This document shows, piece after piece, positions 61,767-64,000 of a stretch of DNA of 64,000 nucleotides. The stretch covers positions 259,088-323,087 of the forward strand of contig NZ_JBBVMF010000006.1 in assembly GCF_038150125.1 (NCBI RefSeq). Reading direction: 5' to 3'. The translations under genes were made by a program, and so were the position numbers. The stretch is from SW132 sp038150125 (lineage in GTDB: Bacteria; Bacteroidota; Rhodothermia; Balneolales; Balneolaceae). The notes beneath the pieces are model-generated. The model searched no databases, had not been told where the DNA came from, and saw only the letters and a program-made list of their open reading frames with translations. The first letter of the stretch is position 1. Every line of letters begins with the position of its first letter.

Positions 61767-63335
61767 ATGATCAACAAGCACATATTGCCATTTCTCTTAC
61801 TGATGTTCCTTTGGTTATGCTCCTGCTCAGCAGGAACGGACAACAGCCAGTACGATCTTTTGATTACAAATGCGTCTATTGTTGACGGCAGCGGCGCGGA
61901 TGCGTTTGAAGGCAGTATTCTCATCCATAACGGTCTCATTGAAGAGGTTGGTTCCGTAGATACGACCAATCGGTCCTTCAGCCAAATTCTTAATGCGGAA
62001 GGCCGCGTGGTTTCGCCGGGATTTATCGACACGCACTCGCACGGCAACCCGCTTGAAACTCCACGGTTTAATAATTTTCTGTCGATGGGAGTCACCACAA
62101 TCAGTCTTGGTCAGGACGGAAGCAGTCCCGGGACGGGAGATGTATCTGCCTGGATGGATCGAATTGATTCTGTCGGCACCGGACCGAATGTGGTTCATTT
62201 TATTGGCCATAACTCCGTTCGACGGTTTGTTAATGCGCCGCGTGAGGAGAATCTGGATTCAACTCGCATCGCGGAAATGCAGGAGTTGGTTGCAGCGGCG
62301 ATGGCCGACGGTTCGTTTGGCCTGACGACCGGGCTTGAATACGATCACGGCTCGTTTGCCGGTCTGCAGGAGCTTATTGCTTTGGCGGAACCGGTAGCAG
62401 AGGCCGGTGGCGTAGTGATGAGCCACATGCGAAACGAGGATGAAGATGCCATTGCCGAATCCGTTGCCGAACTTGTGAACCAGGGGCTGGCGTCCGGCGC
62501 AAATGTTCACGCCTCACATCTAAAAATTGTCTACGGAAATGACCCGCAGCAGGCAGAAGACGTGCTCTCAATCATGCAGGATGCACGGGTAAATGAAGGG
62601 CTGAGAATTACGGCAGATCTATATCCCTATACCGCAAGCTACACTGGAATAGGCATAGTGTTTCCCGATTGGGCGCTTCCGCCAAATAACTATGAGCAGG
62701 TTGTTGAGAATCGCCGGGTTGAACTGGAAGAGTATCTGAACTACCGAATCGGACTCAGGAACGGCCCGGAGGCAACACTCTTCGGTACTGAACCTTACGC
62801 GGGAAAGACTCTCGAAGAGGTCGCCGACAGCCTGGGTAAATCGTTTGCGGATGTGCTGATTGACGACATTGGACCGAATGGTGCAAGCGCCGCTTATTTT
62901 GTGATGGATGAAGAGGTGATGGCACGCTTCCTGATTAATCCATTTGTAATGGTTAGTTCCGACGGCAGCCCGACCATGCGTCATCCGCGGGGATACGGCA
63001 GCTTTGCGAAAATCATTCGCCGGTTTGTCAATGAAGAACCACTGCTTACGCTTGAACAGGCTATCTATAAAATGAGCGGACTGCCGGCGGAAACACTTGG
63101 ACTCGCCAATCGGAACGCAGTAGACACACCGAGGGGGCTGATTCGTGAAGGTTTCTCAGCTGATATATTGATTTTCGATCCGGCAAATGTTCGCGATATG
63201 GCTACGTTTGAAAATCCTCACACCTATGCAGAAGGATTCGACTGGGTTTTTGTGAATGGTGTGCCGGTTATAGAGGATGGAGAGCGAAACAGCGAAACGC
63301 CTGCCGGCGTAATTCGAAAGAGAGTTGATCTGTAG
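61767..63335 (+). CDS. N-acyl-D-amino-acid deacylase-like amidohydrolase lipoprotein
   Basis: A 522-residue metal-dependent hydrolase of the D-aminoacylase/dihydroorotase-like class. Lipoprotein signal (MINKHILPFLLLMFLWLCSC). Family marks: YDLLITNASIVDGSGADAFEGSILI, VVSPGFIDTHSHGN (metal-binding His pair), FGLTTGLEYDHG, VVMSHMRNEDED, NVHASHLKIVYGND, MVSSDGSPTMRHPRGYGSFAKI, then the C-terminal beta domain with GLIREGFSADILIFDPA. It removes acyl groups from D-amino acids or acts on related amides or esters in the periplasm. Substrate uncertain. The start is 191 bp from the divergent helicase start. Confidence 0.9.
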   Translation: MINKHILPFLLLMFLWLCSCSAGTDNSQYDLLITNASIVDGSGADAFEGSILIHNGLIEEVGSVDTTNRSFSQILNAEGRVVSPGFIDTHSHGNPLETPRFNNFLSMGVTTISLGQDGSSPGTGDVSAWMDRIDSVGTGPNVVHFIGHNSVRRFVNAPREENLDSTRIAEMQELVAAAMADGSFGLTTGLEYDHGSFAGLQELIALAEPVAEAGGVVMSHMRNEDEDAIAESVAELVNQGLASGANVHASHLKIVYGNDPQQAEDVLSIMQDARVNEGLRITADLYPYTASYTGIGIVFPDWALPPNNYEQVVENRRVELEEYLNYRIGLRNGPEATLFGTEPYAGKTLEEVADSLGKSFADVLIDDIGPNGASAAYFVMDEEVMARFLINPFVMVSSDGSPTMRHPRGYGSFAKIIRRFVNEEPLLTLEQAIYKMSGLPAETLGLANRNAVDTPRGLIREGFSADILIFDPANVRDMATFENPHTYAEGFDWVFVNGVPVIEDGERNSETPAGVIRKRVDL

Positions 63336-63371
63336 CAGAGGTATCTGATTATTAAAAGCTCGCAGACGACG

Positions 63372-63899
63372 TTAGTAAAGTTCTTTATTTCTGAATGGAA
63401 TCGCGGCTAAAATAACGGCCTCCGTATAGTAGGAGGTTCGGTCAATGATATCGCCGGTTAAAATCCCAACAGCACCGCTTTTCTGTTTTGAGTTGGTTCG
63501 GTCAAAAACGATGTCATCTGCTTCACCAAGCTCTTTGCCCTGATTGACCAATTCAACGACTGCTTTTGGAAGGAAAAAAGTGCCCGTTCTTGATTTACCA
63601 TAACTGCCGTAAGATTTGATAACAACCCAGGCAAATGCCACCATCCCGCCATCACTTTGTTCAATACCTCCCTCAATCCCAACAAAGAAATCAGCATCAG
63701 GATCTTGTGCTGAAGCATTATCCGCCCGGTTCTTTGCACCTTTGAACGTTTCATCACTGCTCATTGGCTGGTCAGATACGCCCGAATCCACAGACAACCC
63801 AATAAACTCAAATTTCTGGTTTGGAAACATCTGTTCAAATCCATTCCTCACGGCTTGAATTTTGACGGGATTCTTTGATGCGATGATAACTTTTTTCAT
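63372..63899 (-). CDS. yjjX: Inosine/xanthosine triphosphatase (YjjX/DUF84 family)
   Basis: A 175-residue house-cleaning phosphatase that removes ITP, XTP and similar non-canonical nucleotides. Family motifs: VIIASKNPVKIQAVRNGFEQMF, SVDSGVSDQPMSSDETFKGAKNRA, DFFVGIEGGIEQ, KSRTGTFFLPKAVVELV, KQKSGAVGILTGDIIDRTSYYTEAVILAAIPFRN. Length is typical. It converges on the deacylase gene. Confidence 0.93.
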   Translation of the reverse strand: MKKVIIASKNPVKIQAVRNGFEQMFPNQKFEFIGLSVDSGVSDQPMSSDETFKGAKNRADNASAQDPDADFFVGIEGGIEQSDGGMVAFAWVVIKSYGSYGKSRTGTFFLPKAVVELVNQGKELGEADDIVFDRTNSKQKSGAVGILTGDIIDRTSYYTEAVILAAIPFRNKELY

Positions 63900-64000
63900 A
63901 GATCTGATAAGGTTTGGTCAGCCACATTGCAGCGTCAGCCGGCTGAGTCTGTTGCACAACTCAAAATAGGTAGAACGGACGATTTGTTCTAATTATCCAG
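63900..64000. other. Window end; no gene seen
   Basis: About 100 bp upstream of the phosphatase gene. It may hold that gene's promoter, but I recognise nothing. A GTCAGCCGGCTGA palindrome lies at 63934-63946. Confidence 0.4.

Overview
The window looks like a chromosome segment of a Bacteroidota-related bacterium, most likely Balneolota/Rhodothermota (inference). Three surface proteins end in the same C-terminal sorting module with an NYPNPFN signature (type IX secretion class). There is a TonB-dependent receptor with a carboxypeptidase-regulatory-like N-terminus, Shine-Dalgarno-like sites are weak or absent, and intergenic spaces are full of palindromic repeats. I found no rRNA, tRNA, transposase, prophage or Cas gene.

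Layout. 0-3 kb: thiamine genes thiL-thiD-tenA. 3-5.4 kb: an amino-acid permease fused to universal-stress domains, broken by one stop and two frameshifts. 5.6-8.4 kb: DksA/TraR-type zinc-finger protein, CE15-type glucuronoyl esterase lipoprotein, EamA transporter. 8.4-10.9 kb: an AT-rich island with a possible structured RNA and a two-gene unit; the second gene encodes a membrane-anchored PD-(D/E)xK nuclease-like protein. 11-12.5 kb: two membrane proteins around an array of about 95-bp elements with inverted ends. 12.8-17.9 kb: a 1.68-kaa MBG/YDG-repeat surface protein. 18.2-21.5 kb: DUF4159 protein, GntR regulator, small membrane protein, TIM-barrel isomerase. 21.7-32 kb: TonB receptor, two alpha/beta hydrolases, acyl-CoA ligase, SSS symporter, KAS III-like enzyme, SDR and a GbsR/MarR-type regulator, with matching palindromes upstream of the regulator and the first hydrolase. 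32-34.7 kb: secreted GH13 amylase. 35-46.7 kb: alcohol dehydrogenase, mutS, YihY, 3-methyladenine glycosylase, YceI, an MGH1-like glycosidase, a CDGSH protein, a lipoprotein, DUF423, an MscS channel and small proteins. 46.7-50.7 kb: simple-sequence repeats, an AraC-domain fragment and a decayed T9SS surface protein. 50.7-64 kb: second alcohol dehydrogenase, DUF411, UbiA-like protein, pckA, DUF3347 lipoprotein, a FitAB/VapBC-type toxin-antitoxin pair, an ABC-F ATPase, an RhlE-like helicase with a terminator-like leader, a D-aminoacylase-like lipoprotein and a YjjX/DUF84 phosphatase.

How genes work together. thiL/thiD/tenA form a thiamine salvage and activation unit. The 21.7-32 kb genes, almost all on the minus strand, fit uptake and breakdown of an ester- or acyl-type substrate: outer-membrane receptor, hydrolases, symporter, CoA activation, then condensing-type and reductase enzymes. 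The substrate cannot be read from sequence.

Best candidates for something undescribed are the nuclease-like two-gene island (9.06-10.82 kb), the inverted-end 95-bp element family (2.9 kb and 11.8-12.2 kb), the nested structure at 8.67-8.81 kb, and the GbsR-site-controlled cluster with its KAS III-like enzyme that lacks the usual His and Asn.
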